Source of the DNA: Desulfurispira natronophila | GTDB taxonomy: Bacteria > Chrysiogenota > Chrysiogenetes > Chrysiogenales > Chrysiogenaceae | Assembly: GCF_014203025.1 (NCBI RefSeq) | Contig: NZ_JACHID010000009.1 | Location: forward strand, 1 to 64,000 | Direction of reading: 5' to 3' | Length of the DNA stretch: 64,000 nucleotides | Shown: one piece after another, positions 1-10,309 of the stretch | Layout: each line of letters starts with the position of its first letter | Position numbering within the stretch: position 1 is the stretch's first letter | Notes under the pieces: model-generated | Database searches by the model: none | Seen by the model: only the letters and a program-made list of their open reading frames with translations | What the model was told of the DNA's origin: nothing | Program-made: the position numbers and the translations under genes

Positions 1-172
<172 letters not shown>

Positions 173-273
173 AAATCATTAAAGACCCAAGCGCTAGCTA
201 TGCTCTATTCAGTTTATAATGAACTCTCGCCACCCTGATCTGCCGCAATTGGCGTCCCGGGCAACGAGGGGGG

Positions 274-302
274 AATATACAGATGCACCCCCACCTTGTC
301 AA
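274..302 (-). promoter_or_regulatory. sigma-70 promoter of the rRNA operon with UP-like element
   Basis: On the minus strand a perfect -35 TTGACA (297-302) and a -10 TATATT (274-279) are separated by 17 bases. An A/T-rich tract (about 306-321) sits directly upstream of the -35, as in rRNA UP elements. Transcription would start near 267, giving a leader of about 95 bases before the mature 16S end. No clear terminator separates it from secG, which reads in the same direction. Confidence 0.75.
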
Positions 303-371
303 CGGCTTTTTTCAAAAAAAATCACCTGCCGCACAATTCATTGCACAGCAAGCATTTACGCAACCAGAAGG

Positions 372-671
372 TCAGTCCTCGGCTGGGCGAGCCTCCTGCT
401 CTGCAGCCGGTTGCTCCACCTGATCCATAACACTGCCACGTTCGTCGACATACTGGCGACTTTGGACTGTGGCGAGAATCAAACCGGTTGCCAGGAAGAC
501 CACAGCGGCTCCACCGGTTATCTTGGCCAGAAAGCTGGCTCCACCTGTCCCCAAAATAGTATCTGAGCCGCCCATTAGACCCATGTTTGCCCCTTTGCCC
601 TTTTGGACAAGAACAAAGATGATAATGGCAATGGCTGCCAGGACATGGAGAATTACTAAAAGTGTCGTCAT
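372..671 (-). CDS. secG: Preprotein translocase subunit SecG
   Basis: A 99-residue protein of typical SecG length. It has two hydrophobic segments (about residues 3-22 and 51-68) around a glycine-rich loop (GANMGLMGGSD, GTGGASFLAKIT) and an acidic tail. SecG is the small inner-membrane partner of SecYE and aids SecA-driven export. It lies 28 bases downstream of tpiA, a common tpiA-secG pairing, and is the last gene before the rRNA promoter. Confidence 0.93.
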   Translation of the reverse strand: MTTLLVILHVLAAIAIIIFVLVQKGKGANMGLMGGSDTILGTGGASFLAKITGGAAVVFLATGLILATVQSRQYVDERGSVMDQVEQPAAEQEARPAED

Positions 672-699
672 GATATATGAAACCTTTCCAGAAAATATA

Positions 700-1467
700 C
701 TACTCTACACCCCTGCCAAAGGGGGAAATTGATTGATAGCAACAAATGCGCTGAAAGCTCTCTACCAGCAAACTGGCTCCCCCTACCAAGGCACCATTGA
801 TGTCGGGCTGAGCCATGAGCTCATCCACACTATCAGGTTTAACCGACCCACCGTAGAGCACCGGAACTGCTGTTGCATCGCCAAAGGAGCGTAATACGTC
901 CCGCACCACACTGTGAATCTCTTGGGCATCCTCAGGGGTCGCCGTTTGTCCGGTACCAATGGCCCACACCGGCTCATAAGCAATACACAACCGCTGCAAG
1001 TCGAGCCCGGCTACTGCCGCCTCTACCTGCTGACGCACCGTTGCCTGGGCTTCACCTGACTGGCGTTGCTCCAAAGTCTCTCCCACACAAACAATAGGCA
1101 AGACACCACAATTCTGCAACGCGAGTGCCTTCTGGTTTACCAAGCTATCCGTTTCACCAAAGAGTTGTCTGCGCTCTGAATGGCCAACGATGGCGTACTC
1201 CACCCCAGCTTCAGCCAGCATGGCTGCTGAGATTTCCCCCGTGTAGGCCCCAGACTCCTGCTGGTGGACGTTCTGGGCGCCAACCTTAATAGGTGTACCA
1301 CCAGTCGCCTCCAGGGCCGCCGCCAGTGATATGCTAGGAGGGCAAATAATCACTTGTCGATCGACGGGCAAGTCTTTCATTAACGGAACAAAAGCCTCCA
1401 GGTAGCGGCGAGTCTGCCCTGGACCATGGTGCATCTTCCAATTGGCAACTATAATAGTAGACTTCAT
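700..1467 (-). CDS. tpiA: Triosephosphate isomerase
   Basis: Interconverts dihydroxyacetone phosphate and glyceraldehyde-3-phosphate in the cytosol. Catalytic Lys is in ANWKMH, His in VGHSERR and Glu in AYEPVWAIGTG; the phosphate loop GGSV and C-terminal GALVGGASL are present. Length is 255 residues, normal for the family. I chose the ATG at 1467 because GGAG lies just upstream; the longer frame from 1497 would overlap the upstream gene. It is followed closely by secG. Confidence 0.96.
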   Translation of the reverse strand: MKSTIIVANWKMHHGPGQTRRYLEAFVPLMKDLPVDRQVIICPPSISLAAALEATGGTPIKVGAQNVHQQESGAYTGEISAAMLAEAGVEYAIVGHSERRQLFGETDSLVNQKALALQNCGVLPIVCVGETLEQRQSGEAQATVRQQVEAAVAGLDLQRLCIAYEPVWAIGTGQTATPEDAQEIHSVVRDVLRSFGDATAVPVLYGGSVKPDSVDELMAQPDINGALVGGASLLVESFQRICCYQSISPFGRGVE

Positions 1468-1493
1468 AGGTACTCCTTGCCAGCAACCCTGTA

Positions 1494-2171
1494 TCAACAG
1501 GTCGCCAACTCATCAGCATAGTCAATCAGTTCACGAGTCAACTGCAAAAAACTGCGGGAAAGATGAGATGTCACGAGACTGGTCACCACCGGTTCATGGT
1601 AGCGACGAATACTGGAGTCCAGAGGCAGTGTCGCCGCGAAAGGCTCCACACGCTGCACCGCTGGCGGGTACTCCCCGATGTTGATCAATCGAAATGCCAT
1701 ATCTGCCACCCCACTTACTAGATTGACGGTGGACTCCATGGCCCGAATATCATCATCCTGGTAGGGAGAGCGGTGATTGACAAAACACAACGCATCCCAG
1801 TAGCGGGCACCCACCGGGGGATAAACATTGAGATTCACATCAAGCACTACAAAATCATAAGTACCATGACACAATTCTTCCAGCAGGCTCTCCCAAAACA
1901 TACCAAAGGCAAAACTGCCCGTACCGAAAGGGAGCAGATCCACCCCAGGTACCTCAGTTGCGACAACGTAGTCAGAAAGGGCCTCGGCACTGCGATACAT
2001 ATTACCTAAACCAGGAAGCTGTCGCGAAACACCAAAAAAGCGGGACACATCGCCACCCGCCACATCAACCACCAGGGTACGTTTCTCGTACACCCCCAGA
2101 CAGGCAGCTATATTCACCGCCGTGGTGGTTCTGAAGGTACCATTGCGTGGATGGGTTATGGCCATAAACAT
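1494..2171 (-). CDS. ParA/Soj-like protein with degraded Walker A
   Basis: A 225-residue protein directly downstream of mnmG-rsmG, the place where parA (soj) usually sits. The N-terminus keeps the ParA pattern (TTTAVNIAACLG, then VVDVAGGDVSRFFG, later FVVLDVNLN as Walker B). In the nucleotide loop, however, the expected KGGVGKTT reads RNGTFRTT: both lysines are arginines and the GxGK turn is lost. No parB follows; the next gene is tpiA. It probably no longer binds or hydrolyses ATP in the usual way. It could be a structural paralogue or a decaying gene. The start is supported by GGGAG 9 bases upstream. Confidence 0.7.
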   Translation of the reverse strand: MFMAITHPRNGTFRTTTAVNIAACLGVYEKRTLVVDVAGGDVSRFFGVSRQLPGLGNMYRSAEALSDYVVATEVPGVDLLPFGTGSFAFGMFWESLLEELCHGTYDFVVLDVNLNVYPPVGARYWDALCFVNHRSPYQDDDIRAMESTVNLVSGVADMAFRLINIGEYPPAVQRVEPFAATLPLDSSIRRYHEPVVTSLVTSHLSRSFLQLTRELIDYADELATC

Positions 2172-2227
2172 ATTGGCGAACTCCCTGTCAGATTGCTGCG
2201 GTGCACCGCTCTGTCGATAACAGATTT

Positions 2228-2845
2228 CTATTCCGTGGGCTGAAGCGAAACCAGCACCACATCACGCCCTTCCGGATCCGGGGGGAATGTCAGACTCACT
2301 TGAAGACCAAGCGAAGATGCCAAAACTTCCAGTTCCAAAACTTCACGTCGGGTCTTCCAAAGCAGTAACTTACCTGTTTGCTTCAGGAATGGCAAGCCTA
2401 TCTTAACCAACTCGCGGGCCTCCGCCACGGCACGAAACATTACCACATCCATCTCTCCGTGGTACTGCGACAGCTCCTCAGCGCGACAATCGTGAAGCAC
2501 TACCCCAGCAAGCCCCAGTTGGCGCACCAGGTGGCGCACAAAAGCCATCTTCTTGGAGATGGAATCCACTGCTATCAATTGAATATCGGGGCGCACCATG
2601 CGCAGTGGCACCCCAGGAAACCCCGCCCCACAGCCAATATCCATCACCACCGCACCCCGGGGAACCAGATCCACCACCCCCTGCACTGAATCGAGAAAGT
2701 GCCGCTGAAAAATCTCCTGCCGTCCAGTTATGGCAGTAATCTTTTTGGCTCGGTTCCAACGCTCCAGCTCCTGAGCATACCGCTCAAAGGCCGGCAACAA
2801 GTCACCCTGCCCACAGTCGTGCAGGTAGCGCTCAAAGACATTCAC
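2228..2845 (-). CDS. rsmG: 16S rRNA (guanine-N7) methyltransferase RsmG
   Basis: A 205-residue RsmG/GidB family member that uses S-adenosylmethionine to methylate N7 of G527 in 16S rRNA. The SAM-binding motif [16 protein letters not shown] is near residue 70, and [10 protein letters not shown] and the C-terminal GRDVVLV are family signatures. Its start overlaps the mnmG stop by four bases, the classical mnmG-rsmG coupling. Confidence 0.95.
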   Translation of the reverse strand: MNVFERYLHDCGQGDLLPAFERYAQELERWNRAKKITAITGRQEIFQRHFLDSVQGVVDLVPRGAVVMDIGCGAGFPGVPLRMVRPDIQLIAVDSISKKMAFVRHLVRQLGLAGVVLHDCRAEELSQYHGEMDVVMFRAVAEARELVKIGLPFLKQTGKLLLWKTRREVLELEVLASSLGLQVSLTFPPDPEGRDVVLVSLQPTE

Positions 2846-4731
2846 CGGGACCCCCCCTGTTGGCGCCGCTGACTTTCAATGTATATGCTCAGCACGGAAA
2901 CCGCCGCCGGGGTGACCCCGGAAATACGCAGAGCCTGCCCCAAAGTGGCGGGACGAATCTCCTGTAGCTTGGCCTGCACTTCCCGGGAAAGCCCGGAAAC
3001 AGCAGCGTAATCAATATCTGCTGGAATACGCACCTTGTCCAGCCTCATCTGATGCTGAACAAACTTCTCTTCACGCTGAATATAACCCTCGTACTGCAGC
3101 TGTATCTCCACCTGCTGCCGCACTGAAGGCAAAAGTGAGCCATCCACCGCCCCCATCTCCACCAAATGGTCGTAGTGAATTTCATGACGCTTGAGCAGCG
3201 CTGCCGCACGCAGTGGCTCCTTGATCATCGCCGTCTTTTGTCGCTGCAATATGGCATTGACTTCCGGCGAGGGTTTGATAGTTAAGCCCTCCAGGTGTTT
3301 TTTCTCTTGCTCCACCTGCTCTCGTTTGGTGGCAAAGCGTTGATACCGCCCATCACTCACCAGACCAATGCTGCGCCCCAGCTCCGTCAGGCGCAAATCG
3401 GCATTATCCTCCCGCAGCACCAGGCGGTGCTCAGCCCGGGAGGTGAACATGCGATACGGCTCCTGAGTGCCCTTAGTCACCAAGTCATCCACCATGACAC
3501 CAATATAGGCTTGCTCACGGCCAATAACCACTGGCTCCCGATCCTGCGCCCGCAAAGCCGCATTGATCCCTGCCAGCAGCCCCTGGGCCGCCGCCTCCTC
3601 ATAGCCACTGGTGCCGTTGATCTGGCCAGCATGAAAGAGCCCCGGCACCAGCTTGGTCTCCAGCGTGGCATACAGTTGAGTGGGCGGGATAAAGTCATAC
3701 TCAATGGCATAGGCGGGACGCATCAGCTCTACATTTTCCAAACCAGGAATGGTGCGATAAAATTCCAGCTGCACATCCACCGGCAGCGAGGTGCTCATAC
3801 CATTAATATAGTACTCACTGGTATGGTAACCCTCGGGCTCCAAAAAAGTCTGGTGACGATCCTTGTCGGGGAACTTCACCACCTTGTCCTCAATGGAAGG
3901 GCAGTATCGGGGGCCAATACCAGTTATTTTACCACTGTACAAAGCGCTCCGTTTGATATTGCGCTGAATAACCGCATGGGTGCGCTCATTGGTCCAACTG
4001 ATCCAGCAAGGCACCTGATTTTGCGTGATGGTTTCATTCATAAAGGAGAACGGCTTGGGCTCAGGGTCACCCGGCTGCTCCTCCATTTTACTAAAATCCA
4101 GCGAGTATTTACTGACCCGCGCCGGGGTTCCGGTCTTCAAGCGCCCCAGCTCAAAACCCAGCTCTTGCAAGGACGCAGAAAGACCCATAGCTGGCGGCTC
4201 TCCCATGCGGCCGGCCGGGAAGCTCTCAAAGCCAATATGCACCATACCATTGAGGAAAGTACCTGCCGTCAACACTACTGATGTTGCCCGATAACGCACG
4301 CCGATCTGGCCGATGACCCCTGCAACGGCTCCACCTTCAACCAAAAGCCCCGTCACCATATCCTGGGTAATGTGCAGATGAGGCTCCCTTTCCAGCACCT
4401 CCTTCATGCGACTACGATAGAGCACCTTATCCGCCTGAGCGCGGGAGGACCGCACTGCCGGCCCCTTACTGGTGTTGAGAGTGCGAAACTGAATACCCGT
4501 GGCATCGATATTCAGCCCCATTTCCCCCCCCAGAGCGTCAATCTCCTTTACCAGATGACCCTTGGCCACCCCGCCGATGGCCGGGTTGCAACTCATCTGG
4601 GCAATCGTGTCCAAATTAATGCTGAACAGAGCTGTGGAACAGCCCATGCGAGCCGCTGCCAAGGCCGCCTCACAGCCGGCATGGCCTGCCCCCACCACAA
4701 TAACGTCAAATGCACGCGTGTAATTGAGCAT
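2842..4731 (-). CDS. mnmG: tRNA uridine 5-carboxymethylaminomethyl modification enzyme MnmG
   Basis: Works with MnmE to add the cmnm5 group to the wobble uridine of some tRNAs, using FAD. The FAD-binding [19 protein letters not shown] is at the N-terminus; [22 protein letters not shown] and the [16 protein letters not shown] region are family signatures. I chose the ATG at 4731 (629 residues, family normal) because GAGGG precedes it; an upstream in-frame start at 4788 adds an unrelated leader. First gene of the minus-strand operon. Confidence 0.96.
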   Translation of the reverse strand: MLNYTRAFDVIVVGAGHAGCEAALAAARMGCSTALFSINLDTIAQMSCNPAIGGVAKGHLVKEIDALGGEMGLNIDATGIQFRTLNTSKGPAVRSSRAQADKVLYRSRMKEVLEREPHLHITQDMVTGLLVEGGAVAGVIGQIGVRYRATSVVLTAGTFLNGMVHIGFESFPAGRMGEPPAMGLSASLQELGFELGRLKTGTPARVSKYSLDFSKMEEQPGDPEPKPFSFMNETITQNQVPCWISWTNERTHAVIQRNIKRSALYSGKITGIGPRYCPSIEDKVVKFPDKDRHQTFLEPEGYHTSEYYINGMSTSLPVDVQLEFYRTIPGLENVELMRPAYAIEYDFIPPTQLYATLETKLVPGLFHAGQINGTSGYEEAAAQGLLAGINAALRAQDREPVVIGREQAYIGVMVDDLVTKGTQEPYRMFTSRAEHRLVLREDNADLRLTELGRSIGLVSDGRYQRFATKREQVEQEKKHLEGLTIKPSPEVNAILQRQKTAMIKEPLRAAALLKRHEIHYDHLVEMGAVDGSLLPSVRQQVEIQLQYEGYIQREEKFVQHQMRLDKVRIPADIDYAAVSGLSREVQAKLQEIRPATLGQALRISGVTPAAVSVLSIYIESQRRQQGGSR

Positions 4732-5017
4732 GAAAATGGTGCCCTCATATTTTATATTAATTCCACTGCAGACTTTCCTCAGGAGCACAAGACTTCCGAA
4801 AGCTATACTGGAGCAAACCAGCTGATCAGCGATACTGGCCGGCCTGGAGGAACCCTGGTAAAAACACTGCGGTACAGCATAAGTAATTACATTGCGCCAA
4901 GGTTATGGTATATTTTAGCATAATTTGCAAGGGGAACCTGCTTCTTTAAAGCCTCCAGCCAGCTAAATCTCTCATTACCTGCAGCCAGCCACAACCCTTT
5001 ACCACCACGAGGCCGCC

Positions 5018-6559
5018 ATGAAATCAACCGCCAATGCTTCCCAACCTCACCTCACCAGCATCTTCCAGAAAGTAGAACAACAGATAGAGCTACCCAAAAG
5101 AGAGTACAAGGAAGTAATAAAACAGATCCGCACCCAGCTGCTGGAGCTGCAGTTTCAGGCCCAGGAGCTTGATATTCCGGTCATCATCCTAATTGGCGGC
5201 CTCGACGGTGCAGGGCGGGGAGACGCTTTGAACCTCATGATGGAGTTTCTCGATCCCCGCTACATAAATATCCACAACCTGTGGTCACCTACCGACGAAG
5301 AGCAGCAGCGCCCCCTCTACTGGAAGTACTGGCGCGCCATGCCGGCCAAAGGGGAAATAGGGGTCTTTTTTCACGGCTGGTACCGCGACCCACTCCACGA
5401 CTACGCCGAGGGCCGCCTCCCGCAGCCAGACTTTGAGCGTAAAATGCGCTACGTGGCCCGCCTTGAAAAGATGCTGGTGGATGACGGGGCCTTGGTAATG
5501 AAATTTTGGTTTCACCTGACCAGCGAAGCTCAGAAAGAGCGAGTGAAGGAGCACAAGAAAAACCCCGGCTCCGGCTTTATCGTCACCAGCGAGGAAGTGG
5601 AGCGCGTGAAACACTACAACCAGATTGTCACCGCCGCAGCCAGGGGGATAGCTATAACCAATACCACCGAGGCCCCCTGGTTTCTTATTGACGCTTACGA
5701 ATGGCGCTACCGCAATGTACAGTTCCTGGGTAGCCTAGCTGAGGGACTTGAGGAAGCCATTGCCCGCGCCAGCACTCCCCCCGTCACCTCCCCGTCCCGC
5801 ACCCTGAGCCTGGGACACTTCCCCAATACCGCTTCTATCCTGGACTCTGTAGACCTCAGCGCCAGCCTGGATAACCGCGATTACCAAAAAGTACTGAAGA
5901 AACAACAGCACCGACTGGGAAAGATCGCCTGGAAGGCCTTAGAGGAGGGGGTATCCAGCATTGCCGTCTTTGAGGGATGGGACGCCGCCGGAAAAGGGGG
6001 AACCATCAGGCGCATGGTGCACGCCCTGGACGCACGCTTATTTAAAGTCATATCCACTAGCGGCCCCACTGACGAAGAAAAGCGCCATCACTACCTGTGG
6101 CGCTTCTGGCGCCACGTTCCCCGGGCCGGATTCGTCACCATCTACGACCGAAGCTGGTACGGGCGAGTGCTGGTGGAGCGAGTAGAAGGTTTTGCCAGCA
6201 CCGACGAGTGGGAACGAGCCTACCAGGAAATCAACGACTTCGAATACCAGCTGGCCCGCCACGGCATTGTTGTCGTAAAGTTCTGGATGCATATCAGCAA
6301 AGATGAACAGCTACGCCGCTTTGAAGAGCGGCAGGCCACCCCCTGGAAGCAGCACAAAATCACCGATGAGGATTGGCGCAACCGGGAGAAGTGGGACTCC
6401 TACCAGCGGGCCGTGGACGACATGGTGGCTCGCACCAGCACCACCCTGGCTCCCTGGCATATTCTTCCCGCCAACTCCAAAAAACTGGCACGAGTCGAGG
6501 CCATCCGCCACTTTGTCGATGCCATAGAAATGCGACTCAAGGGGGAATTAAAAACGTAG
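5018..6559 (+). CDS. pap: Polyphosphate:AMP phosphotransferase (two-domain PPK2)
   Basis: A 513-residue protein made of two PPK2 kinase domains in tandem, the layout of polyphosphate:AMP phosphotransferase, which makes ADP from AMP and polyphosphate. The C-terminal domain has an intact Walker A (FEGWDAAGKGGTI). The N-terminal copy has GGLDGAGRGD (residues 60-69), where the lysine is arginine, so it is likely not catalytic. Lid motifs (DRSWYGRVLVERVEG) follow in the second half. Monocistronic and divergent from mnmG. Confidence 0.88.
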   Translation: MKSTANASQPHLTSIFQKVEQQIELPKREYKEVIKQIRTQLLELQFQAQELDIPVIILIGGLDGAGRGDALNLMMEFLDPRYINIHNLWSPTDEEQQRPLYWKYWRAMPAKGEIGVFFHGWYRDPLHDYAEGRLPQPDFERKMRYVARLEKMLVDDGALVMKFWFHLTSEAQKERVKEHKKNPGSGFIVTSEEVERVKHYNQIVTAAARGIAITNTTEAPWFLIDAYEWRYRNVQFLGSLAEGLEEAIARASTPPVTSPSRTLSLGHFPNTASILDSVDLSASLDNRDYQKVLKKQQHRLGKIAWKALEEGVSSIAVFEGWDAAGKGGTIRRMVHALDARLFKVISTSGPTDEEKRHHYLWRFWRHVPRAGFVTIYDRSWYGRVLVERVEGFASTDEWERAYQEINDFEYQLARHGIVVVKFWMHISKDEQLRRFEERQATPWKQHKITDEDWRNREKWDSYQRAVDDMVARTSTTLAPWHILPANSKKLARVEAIRHFVDAIEMRLKGELKT

Positions 6560-6612
6560 CAAAGATTTTTCATTACCTCTTCGATACAAAATATTCGGCA
6601 AACTACCAACAC

Positions 6613-6792
6613 TGTGTCGCCACTCAAGTATCAGTTGATATCGCCCTTTGCCTGTGACGGAATAACTTTTGAGCTACCCGCTTCGCTAGACGAAACTGCT
6701 AATAAACCAGACAAGAAAAAATCAATAGGGATAGAGAGGATGAAAGAGATAAAGGCAAAAGCGAGAAGTCATCAACAGCCCCAATCCTTGGG
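6613..6792 (+). repeat. Dispersed intergenic repeat, family 2, copy 1
   Basis: About 180 bases that align, with drift, to 15415-15590. Shared blocks include CGCCCTTTGCCTGTGA/CGCTCTTTGCTTGTGA, AACTTTTGAGC(T)ACCCGCTTCGC, a purine-rich GATAAAGGCAA block and AGTCATCAACAG/AGTCATAAACGG. No coding sense is seen. It fills the gap between pap and ispG. Confidence 0.7.
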
Positions 6793-6866
6793 TGTGCACT
6801 GGCTCATCCGCCCAAGAGAAGACTTTATTTGACTACTCGCTGTTACTGCTAATTAACCTCTTCATA

Positions 6867-6904
6867 CTACCAGCTGGTCCTTCTCCCATCCCTTACATCC
6901 TGTT
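6867..6904 (+). repeat. Dispersed intergenic repeat, family 3, copy 1
   Basis: A 38-base block starting CTACCAGCTGGTCC and ending ATCCTGTT. It matches 57039-57076 at 33 of 38 positions. Both copies lie in intergenic DNA just before or after genes. Confidence 0.6.
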
Positions 6905-7030
6905 CATCCTTGTTGAGTTTTGACCTTTGCCTCTATGCTACTCTGTCTTATTGTCAACAACATCTTTGTCTGCTCCAAAGGAACGAACAAAGGAAATAAC
7001 TGCCAAAATCCAACAACAGGACAACCCATA

Positions 7031-8101
7031 ATGACTTTATTACAGCGCCACCTCACCCGCCAGATCCACCTAGGCTCGGTGCCCATTGGCGGCAGTGCCC
7101 CCATTAGCATTCAGAGCATGACCACCACCAAGACCTCTGATCCGCAAGCTACGCTAGAGCAGATAGAGCAACTACACCAAGTCGGCTGCGACATTGTACG
7201 CATTGCCATCCCTGACGAGCAGGCTGCTGGCTGCGTAAAAGCTATAGTTAATGGTTCGCCTTTGCCGGTTGTAGCAGATATCCATTTCAGCCATGTTTTT
7301 GCTTTGCAAGCCATAGAAGCTGGCGTACAAGGCCTGCGAATAAATCCCGGCAACATTGGCTCCCCCCAGCGAGTGGCTACTGTCGCTGCCGCTGCTCGTA
7401 TGCACCGCACTCCTATCCGTATCGGCGTCAATGCGGGAAGCCTGGAAAAGGAAATTTTGCAGCGCCACGGCCATCCGGGTGCGGCGGCTATGGTAGAGAG
7501 CGCCCTTGGGCATGTGGCCCTACTGGAGCTGCACAACTTTGATCTGATCAAGATTTCCCTCAAGGCCAGTGATGTGCAGACCACGATGGATGCCTATCGC
7601 CTCATCGCCCAACAAGTGGACTATCCCCTGCACCTGGGGGTTACCGAGGCAGGCACCTTGGCTATGGGTACGATAAAGAGCGCCATCGGCATTGGGGGCC
7701 TTCTCAGCGAAGGCATTGGCGATACCCTGCGGGTCTCCCTTACCGCTGATCCGGTAGAAGAGGTTAAAGTCGGTCGCCAAATACTGCAAGCATTGGGACT
7801 GCGCCGCGAAGGTGTTAACTTTATCTCTTGCCCCACCTGCGGCCGGGTAGAGGTTGACCTGATGACAATGGCTGCAGAAGTTGAGGAAAAACTGGCCCAT
7901 ATTAAGCAGCCCATTACGGTAGCGATTATGGGTTGCGCCGTCAACGGCCCAGGGGAGGCCCGAGAGGCAGACTATGGCATTGCCGGTGGGCGTGGAAGAG
8001 GTCTGTTAATGCGCCGCGGCGAAACGATTGGATGGTATGAGGAGTCGCAGCTGGTGAAGGCACTGCTGGAGCTTATTAATCGCGACATGAACACTAAATA
8101 G
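7031..8101 (+). CDS. ispG: 4-hydroxy-3-methylbut-2-en-1-yl diphosphate synthase (flavodoxin/ferredoxin)
   Basis: IspG/GcpE converts methylerythritol cyclodiphosphate to HMBDP in the non-mevalonate isoprenoid pathway, using a [4Fe-4S] cluster. The N-terminal SIQSMTTTKTSD and the cysteine motifs SCPTCGR and GCAVNGPGEA are intact. At 356 residues it is a normal length for the short bacterial form. I chose the ATG at 7031 (AGGA about ten bases upstream) because homology begins there; the frame opens earlier without family features. Confidence 0.95.
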   Translation: MTLLQRHLTRQIHLGSVPIGGSAPISIQSMTTTKTSDPQATLEQIEQLHQVGCDIVRIAIPDEQAAGCVKAIVNGSPLPVVADIHFSHVFALQAIEAGVQGLRINPGNIGSPQRVATVAAAARMHRTPIRIGVNAGSLEKEILQRHGHPGAAAMVESALGHVALLELHNFDLIKISLKASDVQTTMDAYRLIAQQVDYPLHLGVTEAGTLAMGTIKSAIGIGGLLSEGIGDTLRVSLTADPVEEVKVGRQILQALGLRREGVNFISCPTCGRVEVDLMTMAAEVEEKLAHIKQPITVAIMGCAVNGPGEAREADYGIAGGRGRGLLMRRGETIGWYEESQLVKALLELINRDMNTK

Positions 8102-8170
8102 GCTACTGAAAAGCACCCCTGTGCGCTCGCAAAGCGAGCAACACCGCAAGTAGAAATTTTTCAGCTTCGC
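8102..8170 (-). repeat. Dispersed inverted-repeat element, family 1, short copy E
   Basis: Starts GGCTACTGAAAAGCACCCC and ends ATTTTTCAGC, with an inner block GCGAGCAACACCGCA that matches the element copy next to the CRISPR array (48152-48172). It is an internally shortened member of the same family. It sits directly after the ispG stop and before the end of the convergent small membrane gene. Confidence 0.6.
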
Positions 8171-8484
8171 TGCTCATCGTCCTTTTCCCGACGCTCATCA
8201 GCTTTGCCTGTGTACTTCTCCCAGGGCCTCTGATAGATGCTCTGCTGGGGGAATTCCCGCTGAAAGAGTTTCTTGCGCACAACCATAACAATGGTCAGGG
8301 GCCAGAAAAATCCCAGTGTCAGACTAAAAAAAAGGGCACCACCAAAGCTGTGGTGCCCTTTTCGTATGGCCACGACCAGGGCAATCAGGGCCACAACGAG
8401 CCCTATACCGATGTAGCCGAAAATTGCACTTTCTACCGCTGCGGTAACGGCAGGGTCAACCTCGGCTGGTACCTGTGTGTCCAT
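8161..8484 (-). CDS. Small two-helix membrane protein of unknown function
   Basis: A 107-residue protein with two hydrophobic segments (about residues 22-40 and 48-68), a positively charged stretch after the second (VVRKKLFQREF) and a charged C-terminal tail. It begins three bases after the cimA stop on the same strand, so it should be co-transcribed with cimA. I do not recognise a family. A strong intrinsic-terminator-like hairpin lies inside the coding sequence (8326-8362), which could limit how often full mRNA is made. Confidence 0.6.
   Translation of the reverse strand: MDTQVPAEVDPAVTAAVESAIFGYIGIGLVVALIALVVAIRKGHHSFGGALFFSLTLGFFWPLTIVMVVRKKLFQREFPQQSIYQRPWEKYTGKADERREKDDEQRS
8326..8362 (-). 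terminator. Intrinsic terminator-like hairpin inside a coding region
   Basis: The stem GGGCACCAC (8334-8342) pairs with GTGGTGCCC (8350-8358) around a 7-base loop. Read on the minus strand the hairpin is followed by eight T residues (8333 to 8326), a textbook rho-independent terminator. On the plus strand four T residues follow. It lies about 150 bases past the cimA stop, within the small membrane protein gene. Confidence 0.7.
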
Positions 8485-8487
8485 AAA

Positions 8488-10056
8488 TTAAATGTTTTCC
8501 TTGTAGAGCTTGTAGCGAATAGAATCAACCAGTGCCAGGTAGGAAGCGCGAATAATATCGTTGTGCACACCCACAGTTGTCCAGCGGGTTTTACCATCGG
8601 TAGATTCGATAAGCACCCGGGTCTTGGCCTTGGTGCCTACGGTAGTATTGAGGATGCGCACCTTATAGTCGATAAGGGTTATTTCGTTGAGCACAGGATA
8701 AAACTGCTCCAACGCTTTACGCAGTGCTGTGTTCAACGCATCTACCGGCCCATTACCCAGACCGGCGGTATGATAGGTATCGCCATTCGGAGCTTCCACA
8801 CGAACGGTGGCCTCGCTGATAGGCTCCTTATCCTGCTCCCTTCGCTCATCTATCACCCGGTAGCCCCGCAGCTTAAAGTAGTCGGGCACCAGCCCGCGGG
8901 ATTTTTGCAGCAAAAGCTCCATGCTGGCTTCGGCCCCTTCATAGGCGTAGCCCTGGTTTTCCAGCTCCTTGATGGTGTTCACCAGCTCCTGTACGCTGGG
9001 GTCATTAATGTCGATATCCAGGCCCATCTCTTCTATCTTGTACTGGATATTTGAGCGGCCACTGAGGTCGCTCACCAGTACGCGACGCTGGTTACCGATG
9101 ATCTCGGGAGCAATGTGCTCATAGGTATCGGGGTTTTTCAAAATGGCAGAGACGTGGATGCCCCCCTTGTGAGCAAAGGCACTCTTGCCGGTATATGGCT
9201 GGTTTTTCCACTCAGCCATATTGGCCAACTCCCGTATAGAGTGACTTACGTGGTAGAGCTTACGCAGCTGCTCATCACTGATGCAGTCGATACCCATTTT
9301 CAGCTTGAGATTGGGGATGATGCTTATGAGGTTGGCATTGCCGCAACGCTCGCCAAAGCCGTTAATCACTCCCTGCACCTGGGTGATGCCGTGCTTTACC
9401 GCTGTCAGGGAGTTGGCCACAGCCAGTTCGCTGTCGTTGTGACAGTGGATGCCCAGCGGAGTGTCGATCTGCTTTTTTACTTCCTCAATAATGGCTCCCA
9501 GCTCGAAGGGCAAGGTGCCGCCATTGGTGTCGCACAGTACTATATATTCGGCTCCGCCGCGCTTTGCCGCCTGCAGAGTTTGCAAAGCGTAGTCTGGGTT
9601 CGCCTTGTAACCGTCAAAAAAGTGCTCGGCATCGTAAAACACCTGATCTACATGTTTTTTCAGATAGGCCAGGGTATCTTCGATAATCTCCAGGTTCTGG
9701 TGCAGTTCGATTTGCAGTGCCGTGGTGACATGGAAGTCCCAGGTCTTGCCAAAAATGCAGGCAACGGGGGCCTCGCTCTCCAGCAGGGCCTGAATACTGG
9801 GGTCGTCGTCACAGGTAAGTTTGGCCCGCCGCGTTGCGCCAAACGCACTAATGCGGGCGTTTTTCAGGTTATGCTGCTTGATGCTGCGAAAGAATTCGAT
9901 ATCCTTGGGGTTGGAACCAGGCCAGCCGCCCTCAATATAATGGATACCAAATTCGTCAAGCAGCTTGGCTACATGTATTTTGTCTTCAACGGTAAAGGAA
10001 ATATCTTCAGACTGGGTGCCGTCACGCAAAGTAGTATCGTAAAGCAGTACACTCAT
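8488..10056 (-). CDS. cimA: (R)-citramalate synthase
   Basis: A 522-residue homocitrate/citramalate synthase-type enzyme. It condenses pyruvate with acetyl-CoA to (R)-citramalate, the threonine-independent entry to isoleucine. The N-terminus [17 protein letters not shown] and [14 protein letters not shown] (metal ligands) are the family signatures, and the C-terminal regulatory LeuA-dimer domain is present ([18 protein letters not shown]). The form lacking LeuA-specific residues and beginning [12 protein letters not shown] is the CimA type. GGGGGAG precedes the ATG. Confidence 0.92.
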   Translation of the reverse strand: MSVLLYDTTLRDGTQSEDISFTVEDKIHVAKLLDEFGIHYIEGGWPGSNPKDIEFFRSIKQHNLKNARISAFGATRRAKLTCDDDPSIQALLESEAPVACIFGKTWDFHVTTALQIELHQNLEIIEDTLAYLKKHVDQVFYDAEHFFDGYKANPDYALQTLQAAKRGGAEYIVLCDTNGGTLPFELGAIIEEVKKQIDTPLGIHCHNDSELAVANSLTAVKHGITQVQGVINGFGERCGNANLISIIPNLKLKMGIDCISDEQLRKLYHVSHSIRELANMAEWKNQPYTGKSAFAHKGGIHVSAILKNPDTYEHIAPEIIGNQRRVLVSDLSGRSNIQYKIEEMGLDIDINDPSVQELVNTIKELENQGYAYEGAEASMELLLQKSRGLVPDYFKLRGYRVIDERREQDKEPISEATVRVEAPNGDTYHTAGLGNGPVDALNTALRKALEQFYPVLNEITLIDYKVRILNTTVGTKAKTRVLIESTDGKTRWTTVGVHNDIIRASYLALVDSIRYKLYKENI

Positions 10057-10309
10057 GGTGCTCCCCCGTAGGTAAAATGTTCTATAAACTGTGGGTAAGC
10101 AGAGTTACCACAGCCAGACGTGAATATCAACTCCCGAAGGCAGAAAATGGACATTGTGGGCAAAGCGTGCACACCTGTGCAAAGATTCCCACCCCGTGCA
10201 CACAGGCACTAACCGGTAAAGTGGCTAATAAAAAGGGTTGTATTTTGGCACGACCTATGCAATATTCGGCAGCACCTCTCCTTCTTCTTCATACATGCAC
10301 AACTTTTTA

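Noticed and set aside
3295-4281. Long plus-strand frame opposite mnmG
   Set aside because: mnmG is certain on the other strand; this frame has no family features.
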